Shown piece after piece: positions 63,828 through 64,000 of a DNA stretch of 64,000 nucleotides (within the stretch, counting starts at the first letter, position 1; each line of letters opens with the position of its first letter). Origin of the DNA: a bacterium. GTDB taxonomy: Bacteria; Electryoneota; Electryoneia; Electryoneales; Electryoneaceae. The position numbers were made by a program, and so were the translations under genes. The notes under the pieces were generated by a model that had not been told where the DNA came from, searched no databases, and worked only from the letters and a program-made list of their open reading frames with translations. The stretch spans positions 1-64,000 of the forward strand of contig JANQEY010000121.1 of assembly GCA_028278125.1 (NCBI GenBank), given 5' to 3'.

Positions 63828-64000
63828 AAGGCGAAGACGGATCCGAACGGTCGGCCGGACGCATTGGCCCCGAACCGATCCCGGTTGATCCGGAAAAGAA
63901 CCAGGATATCAATTCGGACTCGAACGAAACAGAAGAATCCAGCGAACTCACTGTGCGCGAGATTGTTCTCGGTGACACTTCGGAAACAATTGATAATGCC
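63806..64000 (+). CDS. Partial CDS, probably FtsZ N-terminal extension
   Basis: The frame opens at ATG 63806 after GGGAGGATGAGGG, overlaps ftsA by 22 nt and runs open to the window end (65 codons). The sequence is acidic and Ser/Glu/Asn-rich (about residues 8-50: GEDGSERS, PEKNQDINSDSNETEESSEL), then VREIVLGDTSETIDN. ftsZ follows ftsA in nearly all dcw clusters, but none of the FtsZ core (GGGG nucleotide loop) is reached here. If it is FtsZ, it carries an unusual disordered N-terminal extension. If not, an extra gene separates ftsA and ftsZ. Confidence 0.45.
   Translation, partial: MVRRLFLEGEDGSERSAGRIGPEPIPVDPEKNQDINSDSNETEESSELTVREIVLGDTSETIDNA

Noticed and set aside
1..64000. CRISPR array, rRNA operon, integrase or prophage
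   Set aside because: No regularly spaced direct repeats, rRNA sequence or phage genes were seen anywhere in the window.

Overview
The window reads as a stretch of chromosome from an uncultivated diderm bacterium of the FCB (Bacteroidetes-like) superphylum. Three secreted proteins end in a PNPFN-type C-terminal sorting domain typical of type IX secretion cargo. LPS-export genes (kdsC, lptC, lptA-like, lptB) show an outer membrane. The dcw cluster carries mraZ, a MurE with the DAP-type DNPR motif and a PASTA-bearing PBP. Phylum-level placement is not possible by eye. Coding density is high, and many starts overlap the preceding stop by 4 nt.

Layout: 1-2.1 kb carries fumC (-, broken at the window edge by a fold-back inverted repeat) and elbB (-). 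2.3-9.0 kb (+) carries a NusG-domain-II protein with a Gx transporter, a lipoprotein, an SGNH hydrolase, a TPR lipoprotein and an NtrB/NtrC-like two-component pair. A REP/BIME-like hairpin cluster (9.0-9.13 kb) separates this from two convergent sorting-domain proteins (FG-GAP repeat protein, M1 metallopeptidase). 13.3-19.2 kb carries an EnvC-like protein, holB, ricT/PSP1 and metG. 19.4-28.4 kb is a long collinear run: ecfT, truA, transaldolase, htrA, purB, purC, psd, pssA, purS, purQ, tatC, tatA. A MITE-like inverted-repeat element follows (28.56-28.78 kb).

28.9-34.8 kb holds a sorting-domain protein, a CsgG-like acidic-tailed protein, a lipoprotein and a ClpX paralogue lacking the zinc domain. 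35.0-42.9 kb carries kdsC-lptC-lptA-lptB-rpoN, then a tetrapyrrole block (sirC, hemC, cobA-hemD fusion). 42.9-46.0 kb is an AT-rich accessory island of four small unknown genes (two membrane proteins, a zinc-ribbon/DUF4145 protein, a tandem-motif membrane protein), ended by a bidirectional terminator. 46.1-49.3 kb has two sodium-coupled amino-acid transporters (-). 49.8-64 kb is the dcw cluster mraZ-rsmH-ftsL-ftsI-murE-murF-murD-ftsW-murC-murB-ftsQ-ftsA-(ftsZ?), in which mraY and murG are absent from their usual places.

Most of the window is ordinary housekeeping DNA. The best leads are the AT-rich island, the dcw cluster without mraY/murG, the GTAG-hairpin cluster, the 11-bp operator-like array upstream of mraZ, and the fold-back at the left end. 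That fold-back is more likely a chimera than biology. No CRISPR array, rRNA or convincing tRNA was seen.
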